From: an uncultured Planktomarina sp.
GTDB taxonomy: Bacteria > Pseudomonadota > Alphaproteobacteria > Rhodobacterales > Rhodobacteraceae
DNA: 57,906 nucleotides
Direction of reading: 5' to 3'
Assembly: GCA_913047725.1 (NCBI GenBank)
Contig: CAJWTH010000003.1
Location: 1 to 57,906, forward strand
In this document: positions 19,909 through 31,160 of the stretch, one piece after another
How positions within the stretch are numbered: position 1 is the stretch's first letter
Layout: each line of letters starts with the position of its first letter
Position numbers and translations under genes: made by a program
Notes under the pieces: model-generated
The model's database searches: none
Told to the model about the DNA's origin: nothing
Seen by the model: only the letters and a program-made list of their open reading frames with translations

Positions 19909-21327
19909 ATGGATAAATTAGATTTCTACATTAATGGCAGGTGGGTTAAGCCGTCAAAGCCGGAAACACTTGACGTAATCAACCCGGCTAATGAAGGTAA
20001 AGTTGCAACCATATCGTTAGGAAGTAGTGCCGATGTGGATCTAGCTGTTTCTGCGGCTCGAGCAGCATTTCCTTCCTATTCTGAAACGCCAGTGAATCAG
20101 CGTGTGGAGTTGCTGACAACTATCCGGGAGATCTATAAGCGTAGGCTTGATGATGTTGCTGACGCGATACAAACAGAAATGGGTGCCCCAACCTATCTTG
20201 CTAAGGGAGCACAGGCCATGGTTGGCTTAGGTCACCTGAAAGCTGCGATCCGTTCGTTGAGCAACCATGATTTTGAATACATGCACGGTGAGTTTATAAT
20301 ACGTCACGAGCCAATCGGTGTTTGTGGACTTATAACTCCTTGGAACTGGCCAGTAAACCAAGTGGTCTCCAAGCTTGCGCCATGCATTGCGTCTGGCTGT
20401 ACCGCAATATTGAAGCCTTCGGAAATTGCGCCCCTATCATCGATGGTGATTGCTGAAATTCTTCACGAGGCGGGAGTGCCTGCTGGTGTCTTCAACCTGG
20501 TTAATGGAATGGGACCCGTCGTAGGCGAGGCCATGTCTGCTCATCCAGACATAGATATGATGTCATTTACTGGCTCAACGCGCGGTGGTGTTGCGGTGGC
20601 AAAAGCATCTGCTGATAGCGTCAAACGGGTAAGCCAAGAATTGGGTGGAAAATCAGCAAATATTATTCTTGATGACGAAAGTTTTGAGAAATCCATCAGC
20701 GCTGGTGTGAGCCTTTGTATGGATAATACAGGTCAGTCCTGTAACGCTCCAACTAGGATGTTAGTACCAGCCAGTCGGAAAGAACAGGCATTTGCCGTTG
20801 CTGCTAAGGAAGCAGAAAAAACAATCGTTGGAGATCCAAAATCAGATGGTACAATAATCGGCCCACTTGTTAGCGATGTGCAATACGAAAAGGTTCAAAA
20901 TCTAATCAAAAAAGGTATTAAAGATGGCGCAACATTAGTGGCCGGAGGGCTTGGCAAGCCAGAGGGCCTAGATCAGGGTTACTATGTTAAGCCAACTGTT
21001 TTTGGAGATGTAAAAAATGACATGACAATTGCCAAGGAAGAAATTTTTGGACCAGTTCTGTCAATCATCTCCTATGATGATGTAGATCATGCAGTTACTA
21101 TAGCTAATGATACTGAATTTGGACTAGCTGCATATGTATCAGGTGAGAATAAGGAAGAGTTAACAGCCATTGCACGGCGTTTGCGCGCTGGTCAGGTACA
21201 TATAAATTACGGCTCTGGAGGTGCTAATGCACCATTTGGAGGCTTTAAGCAGTCTGGAAATGGCAGAGAGAAAGCTGAGTGGGGACTCGAGGAGTTCCTA
21301 GAAGTTAAGGCAATTTTTGGTGGATAA
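19909..21327 (+). CDS. aldehyde dehydrogenase family protein
   Basis: ITPWNWPVNQ, SFTGSTRGG, QELGGKSANIILDD, NTGQSCNAPTRM. Confidence 0.95.
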   Translation: MDKLDFYINGRWVKPSKPETLDVINPANEGKVATISLGSSADVDLAVSAARAAFPSYSETPVNQRVELLTTIREIYKRRLDDVADAIQTEMGAPTYLAKGAQAMVGLGHLKAAIRSLSNHDFEYMHGEFIIRHEPIGVCGLITPWNWPVNQVVSKLAPCIASGCTAILKPSEIAPLSSMVIAEILHEAGVPAGVFNLVNGMGPVVGEAMSAHPDIDMMSFTGSTRGGVAVAKASADSVKRVSQELGGKSANIILDDESFEKSISAGVSLCMDNTGQSCNAPTRMLVPASRKEQAFAVAAKEAEKTIVGDPKSDGTIIGPLVSDVQYEKVQNLIKKGIKDGATLVAGGLGKPEGLDQGYYVKPTVFGDVKNDMTIAKEEIFGPVLSIISYDDVDHAVTIANDTEFGLAAYVSGENKEELTAIARRLRAGQVHINYGSGGANAPFGGFKQSGNGREKAEWGLEEFLEVKAIFGG

Positions 21328-21358
21328 TTTAAACTAGGTATTAATTAATCTATTTTTT

Positions 21359-21388
21359 AAAAAGGCCCCAACTAGTTGGGGCCTTTTT
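21359..21388. terminator. bidirectional Rho-independent terminator between convergent aldehyde dehydrogenase and pnp
   Basis: Perfect 20-nt inverted repeat GGCCCCAACTAGTTGGGGCC (21364-21383) flanked by A-run and T-run. Confidence 0.92.
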
Positions 21389-21408
21389 AGTATTATAGCT
21401 TAAAGCTT

Positions 21409-23541
21409 TTAGGACTCAGTTTCTTCTGGAGCCATTTCTTCACCAGTTTCCTGATTAACCATTTTCATCGCCAAGCGAACTTTACCGCGATCATCGAAAC
21501 CTAGTAGCTTGACCCATACTTCTTGACCCTCTTTCAGGACGTCCGACGGGTGATTTATTCTGCGGTTTTCAATTTGACTTACGTGCACTAAGCCATCTTT
21601 TTTCCCAAAGAAATTTACAAAAGCGCCAAAATCTACGACTTTTACAACTGTGCCCTTATAGATAGCGTTAGCTTCAGGCTCGGCGACAATAGCGTGGATC
21701 ATGTCATACGCTTTTTTGATACTATCGCCATTTGGACTGGCAATCTTTATCACACCCTCGTCGTTGATATCCACTTTTGCGCCAGATAATTCAACAATCT
21801 CTCGAATTACCTTACCACCAGATCCTATAACTTCGCGGATTTTATCAGTTGGAACGTTCATGGTCTCAATTCGTGGTGCGTGGATACTAAACTCTTGCGC
21901 ACCTGTAATTGACTTGGACATTTCGCCTAGAATATGAAGCCGCCCAGCTTTGGCTTGTGCCAAAGCCTTTTTCATTATGTCTTGCGTGATACCAGCCACT
22001 TTGATGTCCATTTGCAGAGACGTGATTCCAGCTTCTGTACCAGCCACTTTGAAATCCATATCGCCCAAGTGATCTTCATCACCCAAGATATCGGTCAAAA
22101 TGGCATAATCTCCGTCTTCTTCAAGGACTAGACCCATGGCCACACCTGCAACAGGTGCCTTCAAAGGCACCCCGGCATCCATCATAGATAAGGATCCACC
22201 GCAGACTGAAGCCATAGATGACGAACCATTTGATTCTGTTATTTCTGAAACTAGGCGAATGGTGTAAGGGAAATCTGTCGCAGCTGGCAGGACCGCCTGA
22301 AGCGCACGCCATGCCAATTTACCATGTCCAATTTCTCGACGACCCGGAGGCCCAAAACGGCCCACCTCTCCAACAGAGTAGGGTGGAAAGTTATAGTGTA
22401 GTAGAAAATTAGATTTATACATCCCGTTAAGAGCGTCAATCATTTGCTCATCGTCACCGGTTCCTAAAGTCGTGACAACCAGGCCTTGAGTTTCACCGCG
22501 AGTGAATAAAGCTGAGCCATGTGTTCGAGGTAGTAGACCTGTCTCACAATTGATCTCTCGGACTGTATCCAGGGCTCGCCCGTCGATACGCTTCCCATTT
22601 TTTACAACATCACCACGCAGGACTTGTGATTCCAATTTCTTCATAGCGGAACCTAAGTTTTCATCACTAAGCTGTTCCTCAGCTAAACTACCCTTGATGG
22701 TTTCTTTTGCTTCAGAAACTGCTGTAGTTCGCTCTTGCTTATCTGTGATTGCATAAGCCGCCTGCATTGAATCTTTTCCAGCAGCAGAAACCGCAGTAAA
22801 CAGGTCGCTGTAATCTGGTGCTTGAAAATTAAATGGTTCTTTTGCGCAATCTTCTGCCAAGTCAACGATAAGGTCGATTACGGGCTGGATTTGTTCATGT
22901 GCAAAAGCTACGGCACCGAGCATTTCATCTTCTGTGAGCTCATAGGCTTCTGATTCTACCATCATCACGGCGTCTTTAGTGCCAGCGACAACTAGATCTA
23001 GTCGTTGCTCCGGATCTAGGCGGAGATTGTGCATTTCGTCAATCGTTGGGTTTAGGATATAGGCTCCATCCACAAAACCAACACGTGCGGCCGCTATTGG
23101 GCCCATAAAGGGTGCGCCCGAAATTGTTAATGCCGCTGATGCTGCAATCATTGCAACCATATCTGGATCATTTACTAAATCATGAGAAAGAACAGTGCAT
23201 ATTACTAAAACTTCGTTTTTGAAGCCTGGAACAAACAATGGCCTTATTGGGCGATCGATCAAACGTGAAGTTAATGTTTCTTTCTCAGTTGGACGCGCCT
23301 CGCGCTTAAAAAAACCGCCTGGAATTTTACCAGCAGCATAATATTTCTCGTTATAATGTACAGTCAGGGGAAAGAAATCCTGACCTGGCTTTTGGTGTTT
23401 AGCAAAAGTTACGTTTGCCATTACTGAGGTTTCGCCCAGAGTGGCGATTACAGTGCCGTCTGCCTGACGCGCAACTTTACCTGTTTCCAGCGAGAGAGTT
23501 TCTTCACCCCACTGCATGGATTTTTTTGTTTCTATAAACAT
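21409..23541 (-). CDS. pnp: polyribonucleotide nucleotidyltransferase
   Basis: Two RNase PH domains ([26 protein letters not shown]..., [16 protein letters not shown]), KH and S1 domains at C-terminus. Confidence 0.98.
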   Translation of the reverse strand: MFIETKKSMQWGEETLSLETGKVARQADGTVIATLGETSVMANVTFAKHQKPGQDFFPLTVHYNEKYYAAGKIPGGFFKREARPTEKETLTSRLIDRPIRPLFVPGFKNEVLVICTVLSHDLVNDPDMVAMIAASAALTISGAPFMGPIAAARVGFVDGAYILNPTIDEMHNLRLDPEQRLDLVVAGTKDAVMMVESEAYELTEDEMLGAVAFAHEQIQPVIDLIVDLAEDCAKEPFNFQAPDYSDLFTAVSAAGKDSMQAAYAITDKQERTTAVSEAKETIKGSLAEEQLSDENLGSAMKKLESQVLRGDVVKNGKRIDGRALDTVREINCETGLLPRTHGSALFTRGETQGLVVTTLGTGDDEQMIDALNGMYKSNFLLHYNFPPYSVGEVGRFGPPGRREIGHGKLAWRALQAVLPAATDFPYTIRLVSEITESNGSSSMASVCGGSLSMMDAGVPLKAPVAGVAMGLVLEEDGDYAILTDILGDEDHLGDMDFKVAGTEAGITSLQMDIKVAGITQDIMKKALAQAKAGRLHILGEMSKSITGAQEFSIHAPRIETMNVPTDKIREVIGSGGKVIREIVELSGAKVDINDEGVIKIASPNGDSIKKAYDMIHAIVAEPEANAIYKGTVVKVVDFGAFVNFFGKKDGLVHVSQIENRRINHPSDVLKEGQEVWVKLLGFDDRGKVRLAMKMVNQETGEEMAPEETES

Positions 23542-23881
23542 TTATGATTTCCTATATGGCCCATTGGCCAGTAACATTGCGGCCCCATTGCCGCCGACCC
23601 CTGTATCCTATTTCCGGGCGCTGGGATCTTGACGCCACGTCTCAGATAACAGGCCTCTACAGCAAGAAGGTGAGTAGGGAAAGGGCTGGTATTTGCAACC
23701 TAATGCTCCAGCACCTCAACCAGGCCTGGTCAATTTTGTTTTTTTAGAAATGAAAATCTATGTTTTGATCAAAGTGGCGATTGAACCAGCCTTGGAGGAA
23801 GCTTCCTGTAAGCTGGAGATCCAAAATGCCTTGTTGGCCGGTATCGCTGACTACGGTGATACTGTATCAATTTCTGGTTAC

Positions 23882-23912
23882 AAAAAAACCGCACCTGTTT
23901 GGATGCGGTTTT
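23882..23912 (-). terminator. rpsO terminator
   Basis: Minus strand AACCGCAtccaaacaggTGCGGTTTTTTTG. Confidence 0.8.
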
Positions 23913-23934
23913 GTAGTCTTTAATGTATAAAAAT

Positions 23935-24204
23935 TTAGCGACGCAGTCCCAAACGTTTGATTAAATCTTGATATCGAGCTTCATCTTTAGCTCTGGCATA
24001 ATCAAGTAATTTCCGGCGCGTTGCCACCATTTTCAATAACCCTCGACGACCATGGTTGTCTTTTTTATGAGTTTTAAAGTGTTCGGTTAATGTTGCAATA
24101 CGGGACGAAAGAACTGCTACTTGTACCTCTGGGGAGCCAGTGTCACCCTCTTTGGTGGCAAATTCTTTCATCACACGTGCTTTTTCTTCAGCTGTAATCG
24201 ACAT
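23935..24204 (-). CDS. rpsO: 30S ribosomal protein S15
   Basis: 89 aa; [50 protein letters not shown]. Confidence 0.98.
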   Translation of the reverse strand: MSITAEEKARVMKEFATKEGDTGSPEVQVAVLSSRIATLTEHFKTHKKDNHGRRGLLKMVATRRKLLDYARAKDEARYQDLIKRLGLRR

Positions 24205-24426
24205 CGGGATCTCCTTTATATGTTAAGGGTTATGGCGCAGGCCGGGATGTCGTCCAGCAAGGCCCATGGAGTTGTTAAACAGAATCTAGTTGAGCTAGGC
24301 GTATAAGTAACTTCCATTCAAAAGGAAAGACTATTACTTAGAGTTTCTGTTCCCAGAATACTTTCGCTTTTCAGGCAAAGATGAAATCGCACGATGGTGA
24401 CCAGCTTTAGGTTCTTAACCCTTTAA

Positions 24427-24933
24427 TTATTCCCATTTTTCCGGTTTTTGTGAATAGGCGATGTAAAGGGGATGCTTGGGGTGTCCCCCTTTAGATATGC
24501 CTAGATGAAAAACTGGTTTGTTAGACTTTCGTAAGGTTTTCTCTACCATAGATCCACGGTTTAAATGGGCACCATGGGTTCCCCATGCTGCAATTATTTG
24601 ATCTCCCCACTGGCAGGACTCTAGTATAGTATGATCATTTTCTGGACCAATTGGATCTTTGGCTGCACGCATTTTTTTGGGATCAGTGTTGCGCCAGGCA
24701 AAAATATTAACCACCTGAAAACCGCCAAATCCCAGAGTTCGTGCCCGTCGTTCACAACGCTCCACGGTTGGATCATTTTGAACTTCGGTTGCAGTGGATG
24801 GGTTTAACATCACAAATACCACTCGAGATGCCTCTAATTTCCAAACCCTAGTCAGTGCATAGCGATATTGTTCACAATCAGAATATCTGGCTATGCTGTG
24901 GGCATCTCCTTTGGTATGAGATCTTATAATCAT
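24427..24933 (-). CDS. DUF1643 domain-containing protein
   Basis: YRYALTRVW...VFVMLNPSTATEVQNDPTVERC signature. Confidence 0.88.
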   Translation of the reverse strand: MIIRSHTKGDAHSIARYSDCEQYRYALTRVWKLEASRVVFVMLNPSTATEVQNDPTVERCERRARTLGFGGFQVVNIFAWRNTDPKKMRAAKDPIGPENDHTILESCQWGDQIIAAWGTHGAHLNRGSMVEKTLRKSNKPVFHLGISKGGHPKHPLYIAYSQKPEKWE

Positions 24934-25077
24934 TTAGTCAGTTTGTGGGATCAGAGGAATTAATTCAAGCGTTGGCTGAGGGTAGATTTTTTATTATCAG
25001 GCCACTCATTTTGTCTTAATGATTTGCAGGAAAATATTTCTAGCCTTTCAAACACGACCGATTTCATGAAAATCAAT

Positions 25078-25980
25078 TTACTGAACAATTACGCGGTTGG
25101 GATGGATTTCACCTGATCTGAATTGGCCAATAGCTAGAGCCTTTCCTTCATAACTCACCCAGATTTCATCACCAAATTCCGCATCAGTAAAGCAAATGGC
25201 TGGATTTCCATTTTGGAGCTTGGTGGCCCCCTCTGAATTTGTGGTACCTTTTGGCAAATCAGCTAGGCCGTCCTCTAGAGGCCGCAAATATTTATCAATG
25301 TCTAGGGTTTTGGCGAATGGCTCTATTGTTTCAAGAGTAACGGAATGCTCCAATTCAAATGGGCCAGACCATATGCGTCGAAGTTTGGTGACATGAGCAT
25401 AACATCCCAAAGCTTGTCCGAGATCGCGCGCGACAGCACGAACATAACCACCTTTGCCACAGGTCATTTTTAATACAGCAGTATTAACAGAAGGCCGGTC
25501 TATCAAAGTTAATTCTGACACAAAAAGTGGACGAGCAGAAATTTTTACTTCTTCACCTGCCCTAGCTAAATTATAGGCGCGTTCCCCATTTATTTTGACG
25601 GCAGAAAATTTAGGGGGAACTTGCATGGTCTCGCCAATAAAAGCCTCCAACTTATTAATTATTTCGGCGTTGGTGGGGCGTTTTGGACAGGTTGCGACGA
25701 CCTCACCTTCCGCATCATCTGTATTTGTTGCGATACCCAACTCTATGCTAAATTCATAAGCTTTTTCCGCGTCTGTGATGTACGGTATGGTTTTAGTAGC
25801 TTCACCTAAAGCGATTGCCAGTAGGCCAGTAGCCTCAGGATCCAACGTACCTGCGTGACCAGCTTTTTTTGCATTAAAAGCCCAACGTACCTTGTTTACA
25901 ACGGCGCTACTTGTCATGCCGTTAGGTTTATCAATAATTATCCAGCCTGAAATATTACGGCCTTTGCGAGTACGTCCCAT
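25078..25980 (-). CDS. truB: tRNA pseudouridine(55) synthase
   Basis: [46 protein letters not shown]. Confidence 0.96.
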   Translation of the reverse strand: MGRTRKGRNISGWIIIDKPNGMTSSAVVNKVRWAFNAKKAGHAGTLDPEATGLLAIALGEATKTIPYITDAEKAYEFSIELGIATNTDDAEGEVVATCPKRPTNAEIINKLEAFIGETMQVPPKFSAVKINGERAYNLARAGEEVKISARPLFVSELTLIDRPSVNTAVLKMTCGKGGYVRAVARDLGQALGCYAHVTKLRRIWSGPFELEHSVTLETIEPFAKTLDIDKYLRPLEDGLADLPKGTTNSEGATKLQNGNPAICFTDAEFGDEIWVSYEGKALAIGQFRSGEIHPNRVIVQ

Positions 25981-26074
25981 GGGTTCCTCTTATGTTAAAG
26001 AAAGGTGTCAAAACTCAGCATATAAAATTTCAATCTATGACCGTTCTGGAGCCAAATTTTAAGCTGATAAGGGC

Positions 26075-26470
26075 TCAATCGTCTAAGTCGCGCCGTACAT
26101 CATCTCGTTCAAATAGTTGGCGGGTATTTTCTATTCGGTCAAATGTCTCATCGAGCCGAAAGCGCAAATCTGGTGCGTACTTCAATCCGGCCTTGCGCCC
26201 AACTATGCTTCTTATTTGACCTTTGTTTTTAGCTAAGGCTGCGATCGTCTCTGTGTTTTGACTGCCACCCAGAGGCATAACGTACACAGTCGCTATTTGT
26301 AGGTCAGGGGATGTAGTAACTTCACAAATAGTTATTGAAATACGGTTGAGTTCCGGGTCATGTATTTCACCACGTGCCAATACCTCAGATAGAGTTCGCC
26401 GAATAACTTCGCCAACTTTTAACTGCCTTTGCGACGGACCTGCGCCTTGGTATGCTCTTGTCTTTGCCAT
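26075..26470 (-). CDS. rbfA: 30S ribosome-binding factor A
   Basis: 131 aa; [38 protein letters not shown]; adjacent to truB. Confidence 0.93.
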   Translation of the reverse strand: MAKTRAYQGAGPSQRQLKVGEVIRRTLSEVLARGEIHDPELNRISITICEVTTSPDLQIATVYVMPLGGSQNTETIAALAKNKGQIRSIVGRKAGLKYAPDLRFRLDETFDRIENTRQLFERDDVRRDLDD

Positions 26471-26548
26471 AAGTGGGACATAGGCCCTGTGCCATTAGGT
26501 TTGCAAGTGGCAAAACTTTGGGCCAAATACAAAGTAGAGGAGAACGGC

Positions 26549-27358
26549 ATGATGAAAAACCCTGGAATAACGATTACTGGTGCGTCTGGCCGCATGGGGC
26601 AAATGCTCGTCAAAGAGGTTCTCGAAAGTAATAGTGCGCGGCTCGTTGGAGCTGTAGAACGAGTTGGCCATGCCTGGGTAGGTTTGGATTTGGGGGAAGC
26701 GATGGGTGGCAGTGCCAATGGCATAATTGTTACTGATGACCCATTGAAAGCTTTTGCACTTTCTCAAGCGATAATAGATTTTACCGCTCCAAATGCTTCA
26801 ATTGAATTTGCTGCCTTAGCTGCTCAGGCAAGGGCTGTACATGTCATTGGAACAACAGGAATGAACGATCAAGAGATTGCTGCACTCGAACCGGCAAGTC
26901 GTCATGCGGTAATAGTGCGTGCTGGTAATATGTCTTTAGGTGTTAACATCTTGACTAAATTAGTTGAAAAAGTTTCTGCGGCACTGGATGACGATTTTGA
27001 CATTGAAATTATTGAATCTCACCATCGGCATAAGGTTGACGCACCGTCTGGTACAGCATTGATGTTGGGTGAAGCTGCAGCCGCTGGGCGCGGTGTTAAG
27101 TTAGCAGATATTCGTGACGGTTTACGAGATGGTGTAGTAGGTGCACGGACGACAGGTAATATTGGATTTGTGTCAATCCGTGGAGGTGATATTGTCGGTG
27201 AACATGATGTACTTTTTGCTGCTGCTGGTGAACAAATTACACTTCGCCATTTGGCAACAGATAGAAGAATATTTGCTCGTGGAGCGCTGAAGGCTGCGCT
27301 TTGGGGGCAAACCCAAAAACCAGGTCACTACGACATGATGGACGTACTGGGACTTTGA
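26549..27358 (+). CDS. dapB: 4-hydroxy-tetrahydrodipicolinate reductase
   Basis: [43 protein letters not shown]. Confidence 0.96.
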   Translation: MMKNPGITITGASGRMGQMLVKEVLESNSARLVGAVERVGHAWVGLDLGEAMGGSANGIIVTDDPLKAFALSQAIIDFTAPNASIEFAALAAQARAVHVIGTTGMNDQEIAALEPASRHAVIVRAGNMSLGVNILTKLVEKVSAALDDDFDIEIIESHHRHKVDAPSGTALMLGEAAAAGRGVKLADIRDGLRDGVVGARTTGNIGFVSIRGGDIVGEHDVLFAAAGEQITLRHLATDRRIFARGALKAALWGQTQKPGHYDMMDVLGL

Positions 27359-27409
27359 TCTAGATCAAAATTCGGTGTTAAAATTGACAGCAAAGTCTTA
27401 GGTTTAAAA

Positions 27410-27781
27410 ATGCGCATTTTTTATCTTTCTTTTTTATTGAGCTTGATGGTTGTGTCGGCGCAGGCTGGTGAACGTATTTTTGATCGTTCAACACTTCTTG
27501 ATGTGGTCTCTGAGAAAGTATTAATTCTCCGCCTTTTTGGCATTAAGCTAAAAATTATGGAAGATGGAAGAATTGAGGGCAAGGCAATGGGTCGGGATGT
27601 TGTTGGTGACTGGGAATGGCAAGATGGTTTTTTTTGTCGCTCTATGTTTTGGGGTGAGCGTGATATTGGCTATAATTGTCAGGAAGTTTCCATCAATAAC
27701 AAAAAAATAAAATTCATAAGTGACCGTGGATTGGGTGCTAGTGCCAAGTTTTTGATAAAACCAAATGCTGGCTCGAACTAA
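27410..27781 (+). CDS. hypothetical exported protein (123 aa)
   Basis: Signal peptide MRIFYLSFLLSLMVVSAQAGE; globular mature part with W/C residues. Confidence 0.7.
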   Translation: MRIFYLSFLLSLMVVSAQAGERIFDRSTLLDVVSEKVLILRLFGIKLKIMEDGRIEGKAMGRDVVGDWEWQDGFFCRSMFWGERDIGYNCQEVSINNKKIKFISDRGLGASAKFLIKPNAGSN

Positions 27782-27783
27782 AG

Positions 27784-27963
27784 TTAGAAGTCTACGGCAA
27801 TGCCTTTGCGCTCCCAATCGCCAAACCTTACGGGCTCAGGACCATCTCTGCCCCCAAGTTCAGCAGGCAATTCTTTTTCTTCAACCAAGTCTTTGCGGGT
27901 TTTTGCTTCAGCCAAAGCACGTTCTGCGGCAGCTGTCAGTTTGCTTTTCTTGTTTTCTCTCAT
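27784..27963 (-). CDS. DUF1674 / SDHAF4-like succinate dehydrogenase assembly factor (59 aa)
   Basis: C-terminal ELGGRDGPEPVRFGDWERKGIAVDF matches DUF1674 signature. Confidence 0.85.
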   Translation of the reverse strand: MRENKKSKLTAAAERALAEAKTRKDLVEEKELPAELGGRDGPEPVRFGDWERKGIAVDF

Positions 27964-28006
27964 AGTGCTGATATATGCCGGTTTGATGAAATCGCAAGGA
28001 TAGTAA

Positions 28007-29341
28007 ATGCAGCAACCCCAGCAAAAACCGGGTCGACCTGGAACTTCTTTAGCTGGCAAGACAGCAAAACGAGTAATTTTAAATATAGAACGTTTGGAAG
28101 CAGTTCGAATTTTAAATGCGGTGATGATAGAGCAAAAGCAACTTTCTGAGCTAACACAATCAACTGAGTTTCAGGCATTACAGCCTCAAGAACGTGCTCG
28201 TGCACAACGTCTTGCGACGCATACTTTAAGACATGTAGGTCGAGCGGACCGGGCCTTACGTCCACATTTGGCAAAGTTGCCTGCAGTGGAGGTTTTAAAT
28301 GTGATGCGTTTAGGTGTGGTTGAAATAGTTGGCCTTGGTGCTCCAGCGCATGCTGTTGTTAATGATTTGGTTTCAATTTGTTCTGCGAATGGTAAAACCC
28401 GTGCTTTTAAGGGTCTCATTAATGCGGTTTTGCGCAAAGCTGTCGCTGATGTTTCCGGAAAATGGGACAAGTCGCCTGTCCAAATGCTGCCAAAATGGCT
28501 TCGGAACCCCCTAAAGGAAGCCTACGGAAACGGCACCGTTATGGCTCTGGAGACTGCTCACATGCGTGGTGCTCCTGTCGATTTGACTGTCACTAGTGAA
28601 CCAACAGTGTGGGCTAAAAAATTAAATGGTATTGTTTTACCTAATGGGTCAGTTCGGTTAAATGAAATGGGACAAATTTCATCCCTTGAGGGCTTTAGGG
28701 ATGGCAATTGGTGGGTTCAGGACGCGTCAGCTTCTTGGCCGGCGATGTGGTTAGGCCTTCAATACGGTGAAACAGTTTTAGATGTTTGTGCCGCACCGGG
28801 TGGCAAAACCATGCAAATGGCAGCAATGGGAACCAAAGTGACCTCCCTTGATATCTCGCCACAGCGAATGAAACGAGTTACTGAAAATCTAAACCGGACA
28901 AAATTAAAGGCTGAAACAATTATCGCTAATATCATGGATTGGGAAGATCCACGCAGCTTTGATGCTGTTTTGTTGGATGCGCCATGCTCTGCCACGGGGA
29001 CAATTCGCCGGCACCCAGACTTGCCGTTTGCTAAAGATGGCACCGGTATTTCAGAGTTAATTAGCCTGCAAGCGGATATGCTATCTGCGGCGGCAAAACG
29101 AGTAAAGCTTGGTGGACGCTTGGTGTTTTGCACTTGTTCCCTGATCCCTGACGAAGGTGAAGTCCAAGCTGAAAATTTTCTAAAGGATAATAATAACTTC
29201 GTAGCTGACGCCACAACTCCACTGGGAATAGACGAAAAGTGGCGTACTGAAGAAGGCGGTTTCCGGTTGAGGCCTGATTTTTGGCCTGATCTAGGTGGCA
29301 TGGATGGTTTTTATATTATTCGCTTAAACCGATTAAGATAA
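28007..29341 (+). CDS. rsmB: 16S rRNA (cytosine(967)-C5)-methyltransferase family (RsmB/Sun)
   Basis: VLDVCAAPGGKTMQMAAMG, VLLDAPCSATGTIRRHPDL, VFCTCSLIPDEGE; NusB-like N-terminus. Confidence 0.92.
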   Translation: MQQPQQKPGRPGTSLAGKTAKRVILNIERLEAVRILNAVMIEQKQLSELTQSTEFQALQPQERARAQRLATHTLRHVGRADRALRPHLAKLPAVEVLNVMRLGVVEIVGLGAPAHAVVNDLVSICSANGKTRAFKGLINAVLRKAVADVSGKWDKSPVQMLPKWLRNPLKEAYGNGTVMALETAHMRGAPVDLTVTSEPTVWAKKLNGIVLPNGSVRLNEMGQISSLEGFRDGNWWVQDASASWPAMWLGLQYGETVLDVCAAPGGKTMQMAAMGTKVTSLDISPQRMKRVTENLNRTKLKAETIIANIMDWEDPRSFDAVLLDAPCSATGTIRRHPDLPFAKDGTGISELISLQADMLSAAAKRVKLGGRLVFCTCSLIPDEGEVQAENFLKDNNNFVADATTPLGIDEKWRTEEGGFRLRPDFWPDLGGMDGFYIIRLNRLR

Positions 29342-29406
29342 AATTTACTGGGTGACACAGCGCAAGCTTTGGGCGTATTGTTTACTCGTATTGTGAGGCA
29401 TCAGGG

Positions 29407-31125
29407 TTGCATATTCCTGTAAGAGATAGTCCATATCGGTTGTCCTGGTTAACTCAAATAGGAAACCGTTGGCATTTGCGTCGGGCTGCTTGGTCCCGAC
29501 CACCTATTGGTGTGTTAAGTACGCCAGAACCTTGGACTATCGGTCAATATGATCGTGGCAAACAGCTGGTTGAGGGCAATTTCTTGACGCAAGGGCACAT
29601 CGTGGAGGTTGGTGATGGATCCGTTTGGGACCAGCCCATCCCTTCTGATTTGTTCGAGGCTGAATTACATAGTTTTGGATGGTTGGATGATTTAGCTGCA
29701 GTTGGCGATAACGAAGCTCGCGGCCGGGCGCAGACGTGGCTCTTGCAGTGGATTTCAAAATTTGGAATGGGCAAGGGTCTGGGATGGAATTCTAATTTAA
29801 CTGGGCGCCGGTTGATACGCTGGATTAACCATTCAATATTTATCCAGAAAACCCTCCCAAAGAATTCAGTAAATATTTTTTATCATTCGTTGGCATTACA
29901 CACTGTTTTTTTATCACGGTGTTGGCGGCAAGCTTCTACTAGTATGGAACGCTTTGAAGCATTATCCGGTCTGGTTTGTGCGGGATATTCTTTAGTGGGA
30001 ATGGAGCACCTAGCTGTCTCAGGTTTAAAAGATCTCGATGTTGAATGTGAATCGCTCGTTAGTTCAGACGGTACTTTGTTATCTCGAAACCCAGAAGAAC
30101 TACTCAATGTCTTTGGCTTATTAATTCAAATTAAAATAACGCTTGATTTAGTGAAGGCTGAAATTCCGCAGTTTTTAATACAAAGAATTGCAATAATGGC
30201 ACCAGTTCTGCGCAGTTTGAGACATGGCGATGGAACTTTAGCACGTTTTCATGGGGGAGGTTCAGGAAGTGAATATTTTTTGGATCAAACGCTCGCGGCC
30301 TCTGGAATACGGCCAACTATTCCACAAGATAATGCCATGGGGTTTTCACGGTTCACGTCGGGAGCAACGGCTGTAATTGTAGATGCCGAAGCACCCGCCT
30401 CTGGTCCTACTAGTTTCAACGCCCATGCCTCCACTGGTGCGTTCGAACTTTCTACAGGGCGCAACCCATTAATTGTTAGCTGTGGTTCGGGCTCAAGTTT
30501 TGGAGATGATTTGCACCTGGCTGGGCGCTGTACTGCCTCACACTCAACAATGACAATTGAAGGTGTCAATTCCTCCTGGTTTTCCAAGAGTGCCCAAAAG
30601 CATTTGAGCTACCTTCAAGATGTCCCAAACATCGTGAAGGTAAAAAAAACTCGGGCTATTGATGGAGTTCGCCTTAAAATAAATCATAATGGCTACCAAG
30701 GTAGCCATGGGCTAATGCATGTCCGCACTATGGATCTTCCTGTTGATGGTCAGAGTTTGGCTGGTGAGGATGAGCTTTATCCGCCCCAAAAGAAAGATAT
30801 GAAACAGTTTGATAAAATGCGCGGACAACATTCTGGAGAACTCAAATATGCGGTGCAGTTTCATATCCACCCTGATTCTCAGGTAAGCCTTATAGCGGGG
30901 GGATTAGCCGTTTCACTTACGTTAATTAATGGGGATATTTGGGTTCTTAGACATGATGGATCTAGCGCTCTATCGGTTGAACAAAGTTTGTATTTTGATA
31001 ATAATTTACTTTATCCGCGTAAAACTTCGCAAATTGTCTTAAGTGGAAAAATTAAGGAATTTACAACTCGTGTTCGCTGGTCACTAGCCAAATCAGTTGA
31101 AAAGTCGCAAGAAGCCACACAATAA
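29407..31125 (+). CDS. heparinase II/III family protein
   Basis: GLGWNSNLTGRRLIRWINH, LARFHGGGSGSEYFLDQTL, HSTMTIEGVNSSWF. Confidence 0.85.
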   Translation: MHIPVRDSPYRLSWLTQIGNRWHLRRAAWSRPPIGVLSTPEPWTIGQYDRGKQLVEGNFLTQGHIVEVGDGSVWDQPIPSDLFEAELHSFGWLDDLAAVGDNEARGRAQTWLLQWISKFGMGKGLGWNSNLTGRRLIRWINHSIFIQKTLPKNSVNIFYHSLALHTVFLSRCWRQASTSMERFEALSGLVCAGYSLVGMEHLAVSGLKDLDVECESLVSSDGTLLSRNPEELLNVFGLLIQIKITLDLVKAEIPQFLIQRIAIMAPVLRSLRHGDGTLARFHGGGSGSEYFLDQTLAASGIRPTIPQDNAMGFSRFTSGATAVIVDAEAPASGPTSFNAHASTGAFELSTGRNPLIVSCGSGSSFGDDLHLAGRCTASHSTMTIEGVNSSWFSKSAQKHLSYLQDVPNIVKVKKTRAIDGVRLKINHNGYQGSHGLMHVRTMDLPVDGQSLAGEDELYPPQKKDMKQFDKMRGQHSGELKYAVQFHIHPDSQVSLIAGGLAVSLTLINGDIWVLRHDGSSALSVEQSLYFDNNLLYPRKTSQIVLSGKIKEFTTRVRWSLAKSVEKSQEATQ

Positions 31126-31160
31126 AATGAACTTGGGACAATGGCTAACCATTAGGATTA

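Noticed and set aside
21364-21383. Perfect 20-nt palindrome GGCCCCAACTAGTTGGGGCC as a possible regulator binding site
   Set aside because: Flanked by A- and T-runs between convergent genes, so an ordinary bidirectional terminator explains it
23544-23923. Two plus-strand ORFs (67 and 76 aa) between pnp and rpsO
   Set aside because: No convincing RBS; they lie antisense to the pnp leader, and the second runs through the rpsO terminator hairpin
28759-29301. 180-aa minus-strand ORF opposite rsmB
   Set aside because: Antisense shadow of a well-supported methyltransferase gene, Ser/Arg-rich and with no family
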